NCBI GenBank assembly: GCA_020630795.1
Contig: JAHDIK010000003.1
Location: 48,344 to 112,343, forward strand
DNA from: Colwellia sp.
GTDB taxonomy: Bacteria > Pseudomonadota > Gammaproteobacteria > Enterobacterales > Alteromonadaceae
Length of the DNA: 64,000 bases
Direction of reading: 5' to 3'
Part shown: one piece after another, positions 47,331 to 56,042 of the stretch
Layout: every line of letters begins with the position of its first letter
How positions within the stretch are numbered: position 1 is the first letter of the stretch
Translations under genes and position numbers: made by a program
Notes under the pieces: model-generated
Told to the model about the DNA's origin: nothing
Database searches by the model: none
Seen by the model: the letters and a program-made list of their open reading frames with translations, nothing else

Positions 47331-48062
47331 GTGTATATGAAATTTGGAATAGAAAAGTGTGTGGCATGGTGTGGAAATTTACGTACCAGCAACGATTGGC
47401 AGTTATGGGCTCAAGGAGAGCTAACGCATACTCCAGATGATGACCTTCCTCCGTTAAAACAAATTCCTGCGATGCAACGTAGACGGTTAAGTCGATTCGC
47501 TAAATTATCATTTCACTGTATGTTGGAGTCGCTTGGTGAAAACAATCAAGACTTAGCTTGTGTTTTTGCATCGCGACATGGTGACCTTCATAAAACTGCT
47601 AAGCTTATTGAAGATGTTGCCTCAAAAGATGATTTATCACCAACCCACTTTGGTCTTTCTGTACACAACGCTGTTATAGGTCTTTATAGTATTTTTGCCA
47701 AAAATAAGAGCGCAATGACCGCTATTTCTGCAGGTGAAGATTCTTTTATGATGGCAATGGTTGATGCTTATGGAAAGTTGCAAAGTCAAAATTTAGATCG
47801 GATACTGGTTGTTTATACTGATGAGGTCGTACCAGAAAAGTATCATAAGTACGTTTCCGATAAAGAGAAAACCATATCGGTAGCGTTTGTGTTAACAAAA
47901 CACGATATTGAAAATAATATTATGTTAACATTCGAGCCGCAAGATAACTCAGAACAGTGTTCTGCTGAGTTTCAACCGCTTGAGTTTTTACGATTTTTCT
48001 TTAGTCATACGAATAACGCTCAAATACACTCTAAACGCTATAAATGGCATGTTAGTAGATAA
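47331..48062 (+). CDS. apeC: Beta-ketoacyl synthase chain-length factor, ApeC-like
   Basis: This 243-residue protein of the ketoacyl-synt_2 type has CVFASRHGDLHKTAKLIEDV and SPTHFGLSVHNAVIGLYSI. The elbow TAISAGEDSFMMA lacks the Cys, so it cannot condense by itself. In the Xenorhabdus aryl polyene system the KS ApeO works with the chain-length factor ApeC. GTG (47331) or ATG (47337) could be the start. It stands 140 bases after the PPTase and begins the conserved core of the cluster. Confidence 0.82.
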   Translation: MYMKFGIEKCVAWCGNLRTSNDWQLWAQGELTHTPDDDLPPLKQIPAMQRRRLSRFAKLSFHCMLESLGENNQDLACVFASRHGDLHKTAKLIEDVASKDDLSPTHFGLSVHNAVIGLYSIFAKNKSAMTAISAGEDSFMMAMVDAYGKLQSQNLDRILVVYTDEVVPEKYHKYVSDKEKTISVAFVLTKHDIENNIMLTFEPQDNSEQCSAEFQPLEFLRFFFSHTNNAQIHSKRYKWHVSR

Positions 48063-48067
48063 TTATT

Positions 48068-48844
48068 TTGAATAAAATAAACAAATATTGGCGTGTTTTT
48101 GCAACCGGATCTGCATTTGTTCTATTCGGGTTTGGTGGAATTGTATTGTCGTTAATTGTATTTCCAATGATTAACATTAAATATAGGAATGACGACTACC
48201 AGAGAAAATACCGAGCACGTAAAGTTGTTCATCAAGTATTTAAAGGCTTTGTGAATTATATGCGTGTAGTTGGCATTCTTTCGTTAGATATTGAAAATGA
48301 AGAACAGCTTAATCAATATTCAGGTAAGTTGATTATTGCGAATCATCCGTCATTAATTGATGTGGTTGTATTGATATCATTGATCGAAAACGCTGATTGT
48401 GTGGTTAAAGCAGGATTATGGAAAAACCCATTTTTAAAAGGTGTGGTGAACAATACGGGGTATTTAAATAACGAAGACGATCCTGAAACGTTTTTAAATG
48501 ATTGCTGTAAAACCTTTGAAGAAGGGAATAACTTAGTCGTTTTCCCTGAAGGCACGCGAAGTACCAAAGACGCACCATTAAAATTTAAACGAGGCGCAGC
48601 AAATATTGCTATTCGTACAAGAGTTAATATTGTTCCAATTATAATAACTGTTACGCCCACAACATTAACTAAAGAGCTTGCATGGTATCAAATACCTGAC
48701 AAAAAGTTCACGGTTAAATTGGTTGTTAACCCTGAGTTTTCAACCGAAAAATATACAGAAACTGAATCAGTTTCTAATTCGGTAAGAGAGCTTACCCGAG
48801 ATTTAGTACAATATTATAACGAGGAATTATCCGTTCATGAGTGA
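48068..48844 (+). CDS. apeD: Lysophospholipid (1-acylglycerol-3-phosphate) acyltransferase-like, ApeD-like
   Basis: This 258-residue PlsC-type acyltransferase has an N-terminal membrane anchor (residues 12-35), the HxxxxD motif ANHPSLIDVVV and FPEGTRS. It probably transfers the polyene acyl chain or a fatty acyl group to the lipid anchor of the final product. The start is TTG (MNKINKYW), six bases after the preceding stop, with no obvious ribosome binding site, so coupling to apeC is likely. It overlaps the next ACP by eight bases. Confidence 0.88.
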   Translation: MNKINKYWRVFATGSAFVLFGFGGIVLSLIVFPMINIKYRNDDYQRKYRARKVVHQVFKGFVNYMRVVGILSLDIENEEQLNQYSGKLIIANHPSLIDVVVLISLIENADCVVKAGLWKNPFLKGVVNNTGYLNNEDDPETFLNDCCKTFEEGNNLVVFPEGTRSTKDAPLKFKRGAANIAIRTRVNIVPIIITVTPTTLTKELAWYQIPDKKFTVKLVVNPEFSTEKYTETESVSNSVRELTRDLVQYYNEELSVHE

Positions 48845-49091
48845 GTTAATCAACGAAGTAAAACAACTGATTATTGAAACATTAGAGCTTGAAGACATCG
48901 AGCCAGCAGATATTGATGATGAAGAGGCACTGTTTGTTGATGGCCTTGGGTTAGACTCTATCGATGCATTAGAGTTAGGTGTCGCTATTAAAAAAGCGTA
49001 CAATGTGAAAATAGACGGCGATTCCGAAGACAGTAAAAAACATTTTTATTCGGTTAATTCATTATGTCAATTCATCGAACAAAATAGATAA
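48837..49091 (+). CDS. apeE: Acyl carrier protein, ApeE-like
   Basis: This 84-residue ACP has phosphopantetheine Ser in GLDSIDALELGVAIKK, strongly acidic, ending in a helix SVNSLCQFIEQ. It is similar to the 44397 ACP in its C-terminal DSEDSKKHFYSVNS segment, so the two probably arose by duplication. It overlaps the acyltransferase gene by eight bases. Confidence 0.93.
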   Translation: MSELINEVKQLIIETLELEDIEPADIDDEEALFVDGLGLDSIDALELGVAIKKAYNVKIDGDSEDSKKHFYSVNSLCQFIEQNR

Positions 49092-49109
49092 TTTAGGTAT
49101 TAGATTTAC

Positions 49110-49358
49110 ATGAAAGATAGAGAAGATATTTACAACGCATTAAGTGAAATTTTAGTATCGTTGTTCGAGATAGACGAAAGCGATATTTCTATGGATGCTC
49201 ATTTATACGAAGATATGGATTTAGATAGCATTGATGCAGTAGATCTTGTTGTTAAGTTAAGAGAAATCACAGGTAAGAAAATTGACCCTGAAGACTTTAA
49301 ACAAGTGCGTACTGTTAAAGATGTAGTAGATGCTGTTGAAAAGCTAGCCGTTAGCTAG
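49110..49358 (+). CDS. apeF: Acyl carrier protein, ApeF-like
   Basis: This 82-residue ACP has carrier Ser in DLDSIDAVDLVVKLRE and the C-terminal helix TVKDVVDAVEKLAVS. It differs clearly from ApeE, as is normal for the two carriers of aryl polyene clusters, one for starter loading and one for elongation. It lies 18 bases after apeE. Confidence 0.93.
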   Translation: MKDREDIYNALSEILVSLFEIDESDISMDAHLYEDMDLDSIDAVDLVVKLREITGKKIDPEDFKQVRTVKDVVDAVEKLAVS

Positions 49359-49363
49359 TTTTA

Positions 49364-49921
49364 ATGAAGCATATTGTTTTAGGCAGTATATTTGCTCTCT
49401 ACCCATTAATTGTTTTTTTGGGATTGAAATGGGTAGAGCCAACATATATTGCTTTAGTTTTAGCTGTGTTAGCTGGCGTTCGTTATTACCACACTAAAAC
49501 TCCGTTAAATATTCCGTTCGTTAAAGTTGCTGGATTGGTTGCTGTAGCATTATTACTGTTTAGTGTTGTAGCTAACTCGGCATTATTACTCAAATTGTAC
49601 CCTGTGGTGATGAGTTTGAGTTTTTTCATTATATTTGTTTATTCACTGATTAAACCTCCTGCTGTAATAACGTTAATTGCAGGTGCGCGCGATAAACTCA
49701 CCGTTAATTCTGTTGCCTATACAAAAAAAGTTACATTTGTATGGAGTGTGTTTTTTGTAATTAATGCGTCAATTTCTTTAGTCACTGTTTTTTTAAGTGA
49801 TGATGTTTGGGCGTTATACAATGGTTTAATTTCCTACGTGTTAATGGGTGTGCTCTTCGCGGGTGAATGGATAGTAAGAAAACAGTTTAAGAAAAATGAC
49901 CAGTCTGATTACATTACCTAA
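49364..49921 (+). CDS. apeG: Small integral membrane protein, ApeG-like (COG4648)
   Basis: This 185-residue protein has about five or six membrane segments and the central loop SLIKPPAVITLIAGARDKLTVNSVAYTKKVT typical of this family. Such a gene is a fixed but uncharacterised part of aryl polyene clusters, between the ACPs and the ligase. It starts five bases after apeF and overlaps apeH by 26 bases. The role is unknown; lipid or pigment handling at the inner membrane is inferred. Confidence 0.8.
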   Translation: MKHIVLGSIFALYPLIVFLGLKWVEPTYIALVLAVLAGVRYYHTKTPLNIPFVKVAGLVAVALLLFSVVANSALLLKLYPVVMSLSFFIIFVYSLIKPPAVITLIAGARDKLTVNSVAYTKKVTFVWSVFFVINASISLVTVFLSDDVWALYNGLISYVLMGVLFAGEWIVRKQFKKNDQSDYIT

Positions 49922-51239
49922 TTCTACAACGTTTTTTGTTTCGCAAAATAAGACATTTCAGGAGTGGCTTAGCTCTGTTAAGTATCACCGTGAATTGTTT
50001 ACGAATAATTCGGCCTCAACTTGGTTAATATATGAAGATAACGCTTATGAATTTTCTGTGTTGTTTTTCGCATTACTTACTGCAAATAAAAGCATAGTAC
50101 TTCCTCAAAATGGTACAGAAACTCAACTTAACACCTGCTTATCTCAAGTCGAAGGATATTGTGGTTCACGTCAATTAAACAGCCGTAATATTGTCGCTTT
50201 TAACAACCACGGTTTTATTGAAAATGACGAACAACTCAATATTTCACTAGCGAGTGAGATAACCTTATATACATCTGGCTCTAGTGGTGATGCTAAAGCT
50301 ATATTTAAGCATTTTTCACATTTGTTATATGAGGTTCAGGAGTTAGAGAAAACTTTTGGGAATGACTTATCCAACTCCTGCTTTGTTTCAACTGTTTCAC
50401 ATCAACATATATATGGTATGTTGTTTAAGCTTTTGTGGCCAATTTTAACGGGCAAGAATGTCGTTCTACAACCTTACGAATACCCAGAACATTTGTGTCA
50501 CGATATTGAAAAATATCAATTAAACAAGGTTGTACTTATCAGTAGCCCTGCACATTTTCATCGTGTTGTTAAAGACAACGTTTACACTGATTTTAGCGAT
50601 AAATTTTCAAGCATGTTTTCTTCAGGTGGGCCATTAGATGGCCGGGCGTGTGAACAACTGCGTGAAGAGCTTAAAAAAGCACCTTATGAAATTTTTGGTA
50701 GCACCGAAACTGGAGGGATTGCATGGAGGCAACGTGTTGATTCCGAGAGCCAAGAATGGAAAGTTTTCAATAATATAACCGTTGCTCAAGAAGCGGATAC
50801 ACAACGATTAAAAATTAAATCTCCTTATGTTTCGGGCAATTCTTGGTACTTATGTGACGACCGCATCAACTTAATCACTAATGAAACATTTGAATTAAGT
50901 GGGCGAGTAGACCGAATTGTTAAAATAGAAGAAAAACGCGTATCACTCGATCATGTACAACATTGCCTAAAGTCTATTGATTTTATTGATGATGCTTTTT
51001 GCCTAACGGCAAACAATAAAAGAGGTACACAAATTGTGGCCGTTATTATGTTAACGCCCGATGCAAAAGCAGAGTTAGCGAATAGCCGAAATTTAGTGTT
51101 TAATCGGAAAATAATCACGTTACTACATAAAGATTTAGAAGCAATTGCAATACCAAAAAGGTTTCGTTATTTAGACGCTTTACCTTATAATTCGTCCGGA
51201 AAATTAAATAAAAAAGAGATGGAGAAGTACTTTGAGTAA
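49896..51239 (+). CDS. apeH: AMP-dependent acyl-ACP synthetase/ligase, ApeH-like
   Basis: This 447-residue adenylate-forming enzyme has the P-loop YTSGSSGDAK, FGSTETGGIAWR, SGRVDRIVKIEEKRVSL and the catalytic Lys in PYNSSGKLNKKEM. In aryl polyene systems it activates the aryl carboxylic acid starter and loads it on an ACP. With the ammonia-lyase downstream supplying a cinnamic-type acid, that role fits. It is short for the family because the N-terminal domain is compact. Confidence 0.92.
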   Translation: MTSLITLPNSTTFFVSQNKTFQEWLSSVKYHRELFTNNSASTWLIYEDNAYEFSVLFFALLTANKSIVLPQNGTETQLNTCLSQVEGYCGSRQLNSRNIVAFNNHGFIENDEQLNISLASEITLYTSGSSGDAKAIFKHFSHLLYEVQELEKTFGNDLSNSCFVSTVSHQHIYGMLFKLLWPILTGKNVVLQPYEYPEHLCHDIEKYQLNKVVLISSPAHFHRVVKDNVYTDFSDKFSSMFSSGGPLDGRACEQLREELKKAPYEIFGSTETGGIAWRQRVDSESQEWKVFNNITVAQEADTQRLKIKSPYVSGNSWYLCDDRINLITNETFELSGRVDRIVKIEEKRVSLDHVQHCLKSIDFIDDAFCLTANNKRGTQIVAVIMLTPDAKAELANSRNLVFNRKIITLLHKDLEAIAIPKRFRYLDALPYNSSGKLNKKEMEKYFE

Positions 51240-51582
51240 TAAGGTTATATTTCCTCAAGTAAAGCATGTTGAACAAAATGACGAGCAAGTAGTCTTGTCT
51301 TTAGTTATTCCTGCTGATTTGTATTATTTTGAGGGCCACTTTCCTGATGCTCCTATTCTTGCTGGCGTAGTACAAGTACATTGGGTAATGCATTACATTG
51401 AAAAGTACTTTGATCTTAGTGTTGAAGAGCATGTATCGATAGACGCGCTTAAGTTTCAAGTTATTATCGCCCCATCTTATGAAGTGACGCTTACACTTAA
51501 AAAAATATCTGACGTAAAAATAGGTTTTAACTACAGTTCTGAACATGGCGCTCATTCATCTGGTCGAGCTGTATACCAATAA
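51232..51582 (+). CDS. apeI: 3-hydroxyacyl-ACP dehydratase (hotdog), ApeI-like
   Basis: This 116-residue hotdog protein has the FabZ-type catalytic His36 in FEGHFPDAPILAGVVQVHW. It dehydrates the 3-hydroxyacyl chain during polyene growth, probably as a heterodimer with the ApeP-like protein, as shown for the Xenorhabdus system. The start is TTG with GGAGAAG close upstream, overlapping apeH by eight bases. It is short for FabZ but typical for ApeI. Confidence 0.9.
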   Translation: MSNKVIFPQVKHVEQNDEQVVLSLVIPADLYYFEGHFPDAPILAGVVQVHWVMHYIEKYFDLSVEEHVSIDALKFQVIIAPSYEVTLTLKKISDVKIGFNYSSEHGAHSSGRAVYQ

Positions 51583-52319
51583 TGCAGTTTTGTTTTGTTA
51601 TTCCGTGTTACAACCACGATGTCGTAATTAAAGACACCGTTGCATCGCTGTGCGAGTTTCAGTATCCAATTATTTTGATTAACGATGGAAGCCAAGCGTC
51701 AACACGCACGATCTTAGAAAATGTAGCGAGTGAATTTCCTTTAGTAGAATTGATTCACCGATCTGAAAATGGTGGGAAAGGCGCTGCAATGCAAACGGGA
51801 TTGTCTGCGGCGATTGATATGAAGCTTACTCATGCTATTCAAGTAGACGCTGATGGACAGCATGATTTATCAGACATTGTTAATTTTATTAACACAGCTA
51901 AAGAACAACCCGAATCATTAATTAGTGGACAACCTGTATACGATGACTCTATTTCAAAAGGTCGTTATTATGGTCGATATATTACGCACTTTTGGGTTGG
52001 TGTTGAAACGTTGTCTTTTAAGGTGATTGACTCTATGTGTGGCTTTAGGGTGTATCCTTTACGCGCATATGAGAAGCTTATTCAAAATACAACGCTGGGC
52101 AACCGTATGGACTTCGATATTGAAGTGATGGTGAAGCTTATTTGGCAGGGCGTTAAGGTAACGTTTGTTAACACTAAAGTACATTATCCAGAAGGTGGTT
52201 TATCTCATTTTCATGCGTTTAAAGACAACGTAATTATTACTAAAATGCATACACGTTTGTTTTTTGGTATGTTAATTCGCTTTCCGAAATTACTGATACA
52301 AAAATGGAAGAAAAACTAA
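51582..52319 (+). CDS. Glycosyltransferase family 2
   Basis: This 245-residue GT-A enzyme has CYNHDVVIKDTVASL, ILINDGSQ, the metal-binding QVDADGQHD and DSMCGFRVYP, similar to dolichyl-phosphate mannose synthase-like proteins. It starts on the last base of apeI and overlaps the acyltransferase start (TAATG). In E. coli aryl polyene clusters a glycosyltransferase/acyltransferase unit occupies this place. A possible role is attaching a sugar to the lipid anchor; the sugar is unknown. Confidence 0.9.
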   Translation: MQFCFVIPCYNHDVVIKDTVASLCEFQYPIILINDGSQASTRTILENVASEFPLVELIHRSENGGKGAAMQTGLSAAIDMKLTHAIQVDADGQHDLSDIVNFINTAKEQPESLISGQPVYDDSISKGRYYGRYITHFWVGVETLSFKVIDSMCGFRVYPLRAYEKLIQNTTLGNRMDFDIEVMVKLIWQGVKVTFVNTKVHYPEGGLSHFHAFKDNVIITKMHTRLFFGMLIRFPKLLIQKWKKN

Positions 52320-53311
52320 TGGCAGAGCCAACTCCCGAGAATTTGCCACCTCAAGAGCAAAGCGCAGCGCAATCCAACAATCACGATCATCACTGGTCAA
52401 AGTTGAAAGAGCGTGGCTCTATGTTAGGTATTGAAATACTTGTATTTATACATAAGTACCTGGGTAACTGGGTTTTTAAAGTGGTGTTGTTTCCCGTCAT
52501 GATCTACTTCTACTTAACGGGAGGTTTAGCTAGAAATAGTATTCATCAGTATTTAGCGAACATGTATCAACATAAAAACAATATCACGCTAACCAAGCAA
52601 CAATTATTTAAAAAGGGCTTTACTGTTTTTTACAACTTTGGTTTGTCAATTGTAGATAAATTCGATGCGTGGCTTGGTAAAGTTAATATTGAAGATATTG
52701 ATATTAAAAATGACGAAGCTTATCAGTCGTTACTTAATGCAAATGGTGCGGTTATATTTAGTGCTCATTTGGGGAATATGGAAGTATGTCGTGCAATTTT
52801 TAGTACGGGTGAAAACAAACGTAAGCTTAACGTTATAACATACAATGAACACACACCGTCATTTAACAATTTTTTGAAAAAAGTGAATCAAGATGCGGCG
52901 ATTAACTTCATTCATATTAATGATTTTGGTCCAGCAGACTCAATAAAATTAAAACAAAAAATTGAAGATGGAGAAGCCGTTGTTATTTTTGCCGACCGTA
53001 CGTCGGTAAATAATCCCGATAGTGTATATAACGTACCATTTATTGGTGAAGAAGCTCCATTTGCTAAAGGCCCTTTTGCTTTAGCGTCAATTATGGAATG
53101 TAAGGTGTTCTTAATGTTTTGCTTGAAAGAGCAAGGGCGTTATTCAGCCTATGTTGAGGAATTTTCTCAACCTAAAAAAGTAAAACGAAAAGAGCGTAAT
53201 GAGCATTTTCAGAATTTGGCGAAAAAGTACGCCCAACGTTTAGAGTTTTATTGTCGTAAAGAACCGTATCAATGGTTTAACTTTTTTGGCTTTTGGAATA
53301 ACAATAAATAA
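52319..53311 (+). CDS. LpxL/HtrB-family lipid acyltransferase
   Basis: This 330-residue inner-membrane acyltransferase has a membrane segment at about residues 38-65, the HxxxxE motif AHLGNMEVCR and IFADRTSV. The family transfers acyl chains to lipid A; in this cluster it may place the polyene or a fatty acyl group on the glycolipid head. Start at ATG 52319, overlapping the glycosyltransferase stop, with GGAAG eight bases upstream. An ATG at 52304 would overlap more deeply. The stop codon lies inside a threefold 10-bp tandem repeat. Confidence 0.9.
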   Translation: MAEPTPENLPPQEQSAAQSNNHDHHWSKLKERGSMLGIEILVFIHKYLGNWVFKVVLFPVMIYFYLTGGLARNSIHQYLANMYQHKNNITLTKQQLFKKGFTVFYNFGLSIVDKFDAWLGKVNIEDIDIKNDEAYQSLLNANGAVIFSAHLGNMEVCRAIFSTGENKRKLNVITYNEHTPSFNNFLKKVNQDAAINFIHINDFGPADSIKLKQKIEDGEAVVIFADRTSVNNPDSVYNVPFIGEEAPFAKGPFALASIMECKVFLMFCLKEQGRYSAYVEEFSQPKKVKRKERNEHFQNLAKKYAQRLEFYCRKEPYQWFNFFGFWNNNK

Positions 53312-53326
53312 CAATAAATAACAATT
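53297..53326. repeat. 10-bp tandem repeat across the acyltransferase stop codon
   Basis: Three copies of AATAACAATA (the last ends AATT) lie end to end, covering the last four residues and stop codon (53309-53311) and continuing 15 bases into the gap. It looks like recent slippage expansion. Confidence 0.75.
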
Positions 53327-53418
53327 CGATATTCGCCCATATTAATGGGCAAAAGATACATGTTAGTGACAGGTATTAGTCATTATCAATAGAAATTTTA
53401 TATTTGGAGACACGCTAC

Positions 53419-54975
53419 GTGACTAGCGAAAACGGTAAGAAAATATTATTTGGTGAAGGAAACTTAACAATTGAAGATATTGTTAACGTAGCCAAATCGA
53501 ACGATCCAATTGCACTATCTCAAGCTGAAGATTTTAAAGAAAAAATCAATGCTGGTGTTCGATTTTTAGATCAAATACTAAAAGAAGAAGGGCATATCTA
53601 CGGCGTAACTACTGGTTACGGTGATTCTGTTATGTTTGAAGTGCCTTACGACTTAGTCGAAGAATTACCGATGCATTTAACGCGTTTTCATGGTTGTGGC
53701 TTAGGTGAGTTTTTTACACCCGAACAATCACGCGCAATATTAGCCACACGTTTGGCGTCACTTTCTCGTGGATATTCAGGCGTTAGCTGGAATCTGTTAG
53801 ATTTGTTGGTTGAGTTATTAAATCGCGATATCTTACCTGTTATTCCACAAGAAGGCTCTGTTGGTGCAAGTGGTGATTTAACGCCACTTTCATACGTAGC
53901 GGGTACGTTAATTGGTGAAAGAGATACTTACTATAAAGGTGAAGTTGTTAGAGCAAGCGAAGCGTTTGAAAAAGAAGGGCTAACACCAATAAAGCTTCGA
54001 CCTAAAGAAGGCTTAGCGGTAATGAACGGTACAGCCGTAATGACTGCTTTAGCCTGTACAGCATACAAAAGAGCTGAATATTCCACTAAACTAATGACTC
54101 GAATTACCGCTTTGTCTAGTTTAGCTCTAAAAGGCAACAGTAATCATTTTGACGATATTTTATTCAGTGTAAAACCACACCCTGGTCAAAACCGTGTAGC
54201 CAAATGGATTCAAAATGATTTGAATCATCACGAGCATCCACGAAACTCTCATCGCTTACAAGATAGATATTCTATTCGATGTGCTCCACATGTTATCGGT
54301 GTGTTAGAAGACAGTTTACCGTGGCTTCGTAGCATGATCGAGAATGAACTTAATAGTGCAAACGACAATCCAATTATTGATGGTATTGGCGAACATATTC
54401 TACACGGCGGTCACTTTTACGGTGGTCATATTGCCATGGCGATGGACTCTATGAAGAACTGTGTCGCAAACTTAGCTGACTTAGCGGATCGACAAATTGC
54501 AACCATGGTTGATATTAAAATGAATCATGGCTTGCCACCTAATTTAACTGCGGCACAAGGTGATAGAAGACACATTAACCATGGATTTAAAGCGATTCAA
54601 ATAGGTTGTTCTGCATGGACGGCTGAAGCGTTGAAGTTAACGATGCCAGCAAGTGTCTTTTCTCGTTCTACAGAATGTCACAATCAAGACAAAGTGAGCA
54701 TGGGAACCATTGCTGCTCGCGATTGTTTACGCGTGTTACAACTAACAGAGCAAGTGTTGGCAGCAACATTATTGGCAGCGGTTCAAGGTATTCGTATTCG
54801 CATACTTGCGAAGGAATTATCAAAAGACTCGCTTACCTCAGATGTACGAGTTATGGTTGATGATATTTCGAGTTTCTTCGATTTATTAGAAGAAGATCGT
54901 CCTACCGACCAATTACTTAGACAAACAATTGGTTATATCCAAGAGGAACGTTGGGCTTTATATGAGGAACACTAA
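53419..54975 (+). CDS. HAL/PAL/TAL family aromatic amino acid ammonia-lyase
   Basis: This 518-residue MIO enzyme removes ammonia from His, Phe or Tyr. The MIO triad is Ala150-Ser151-Gly152 in GSVGASGDLTPLS; the catalytic Tyr is in YGVTTGYGDS (Tyr61), and NSANDNPIIDG is intact. At the substrate-selectivity pair it has Phe90-His91, neither the Ser-His of HAL nor the His-Leu of Rhodobacter TAL nor the Phe-Leu of plant PAL. In a pigment cluster the likely product is coumarate or cinnamate as aryl starter. The start is GTG with GGAG nine bases upstream. Confidence 0.93.
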   Translation: MTSENGKKILFGEGNLTIEDIVNVAKSNDPIALSQAEDFKEKINAGVRFLDQILKEEGHIYGVTTGYGDSVMFEVPYDLVEELPMHLTRFHGCGLGEFFTPEQSRAILATRLASLSRGYSGVSWNLLDLLVELLNRDILPVIPQEGSVGASGDLTPLSYVAGTLIGERDTYYKGEVVRASEAFEKEGLTPIKLRPKEGLAVMNGTAVMTALACTAYKRAEYSTKLMTRITALSSLALKGNSNHFDDILFSVKPHPGQNRVAKWIQNDLNHHEHPRNSHRLQDRYSIRCAPHVIGVLEDSLPWLRSMIENELNSANDNPIIDGIGEHILHGGHFYGGHIAMAMDSMKNCVANLADLADRQIATMVDIKMNHGLPPNLTAAQGDRRHINHGFKAIQIGCSAWTAEALKLTMPASVFSRSTECHNQDKVSMGTIAARDCLRVLQLTEQVLAATLLAAVQGIRIRILAKELSKDSLTSDVRVMVDDISSFFDLLEEDRPTDQLLRQTIGYIQEERWALYEEH

Positions 54976-55396
54976 AGGCATTCTAACGGTATCGACAGAA
55001 ATAGACGTGCAGTTTTATGATGTTGATGCAATGCGAGTGGTCTGGCACGGAAATTATGTAAAATATATGGAAGATGCGCGATGTAATTTGTTGCGTACCT
55101 TTCAATACGATTACAATGACATGGAAGATTCGGGGTATTTCTGGCCCGTTGTAGATATGCGTTTAAAGTACGTTAAACCAGCAAGGTTTGGTAACAAAGT
55201 TAGGGTCGAAGCAACCATTGTAGAGTACGAAACGCGTTTAAAAATTGCGTATCGTATTTTTGATGTAGCTAGCGGAGAAACCCTAACTAAATCGTATAGT
55301 GTACAGGTAGCTGTTGAAATTGAATCGGGTGAAATGCAATACGAATCGCCTCAAGTACTATTAGATAAATTATCCCCTTATATTGCTCATGACTAA
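54962..55396 (+). CDS. apeK: Acyl-CoA/ACP thioesterase (4HBT), ApeK-like
   Basis: This 144-residue hotdog thioesterase has the DxxxxxHxxY motif VQFYDVDAMRVVWHGNYVKYMEDAR, where the Asp is followed by His-Gly-Asn-Tyr. It probably releases the finished polyene acyl chain or edits stalled intermediates. The ATG at 54962 overlaps the ammonia-lyase stop; a longer in-frame start at 54929 is unlikely. It overlaps the LolA-like gene by eight bases. Confidence 0.88.
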   Translation: MRNTKGILTVSTEIDVQFYDVDAMRVVWHGNYVKYMEDARCNLLRTFQYDYNDMEDSGYFWPVVDMRLKYVKPARFGNKVRVEATIVEYETRLKIAYRIFDVASGETLTKSYSVQVAVEIESGEMQYESPQVLLDKLSPYIAHD

Positions 55397-56042
55397 GTTA
55401 CTTTCCACATTATTCGGCGTTTTATTGACCTTTGGTTGTTGCATGAATAGTGCGCAAGCGACTGTAATAGACTCGACTGAACCAAAAAAAGAATCAAGTC
55501 AGAATAGTGTTTTGGAAAATGGCGTTATAGATGCATTTAAAATAGAACAAGGGATAGCTGAGTTTACGCAAGAGAAGTTTTTCTCGTTTCTTTCTACCCC
55601 AGTAAAGTCATCTGGTATTTTAAAAATTAATAACAATAACGTTATTTGGCAGGTTAATTCACCTGTATTTTCAAAGTTATTAATTATTGATAGCGATATA
55701 TGGCAACAGGCTCAAATAAAAACGCAAAACGGTGTCGATTATATTTATAACAAAATGGTGACCCATGCGAGTATTGAATCTTTAATTCAAACTGTTTTTA
55801 CAGGTAATATCGATGATACTCAATGGGAAACATTTACAAAAAGCGAAAGCTGTGTAGTACTTACACCCAAGAGCAACGTGTTAAGTCAAGCCATTTCGCA
55901 GTTAGAATTATGTTTAGGCAACAACGATAATGAGCGTAATATTGTGATTACTGATGGACAAAAAAATATAACGAAAATATACCTTAAACAAATAAGCAAC
56001 AGCCTTTCAGATGATGATGTTAACGAATTTAACGTCAAATAA
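55389..56042 (+). CDS. apeL: LolA-like outer-membrane lipoprotein carrier, ApeL-like
   Basis: This 217-residue periplasmic protein has a signal peptide (MTKLLSTLFGVLLTFGCCMNSAQA) and a LolA-type incomplete beta barrel (AEFTQEKFFSFLSTPVKSSGIL, a LolA-like FxQ-xK start). In aryl polyene clusters it is thought to carry the lipidated product across the periplasm. The ATG at 55389 is preferred over TTG at 55383. It overlaps the MMPL gene by about 32 bases. Confidence 0.85.
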   Translation: MTKLLSTLFGVLLTFGCCMNSAQATVIDSTEPKKESSQNSVLENGVIDAFKIEQGIAEFTQEKFFSFLSTPVKSSGILKINNNNVIWQVNSPVFSKLLIIDSDIWQQAQIKTQNGVDYIYNKMVTHASIESLIQTVFTGNIDDTQWETFTKSESCVVLTPKSNVLSQAISQLELCLGNNDNERNIVITDGQKNITKIYLKQISNSLSDDDVNEFNVK

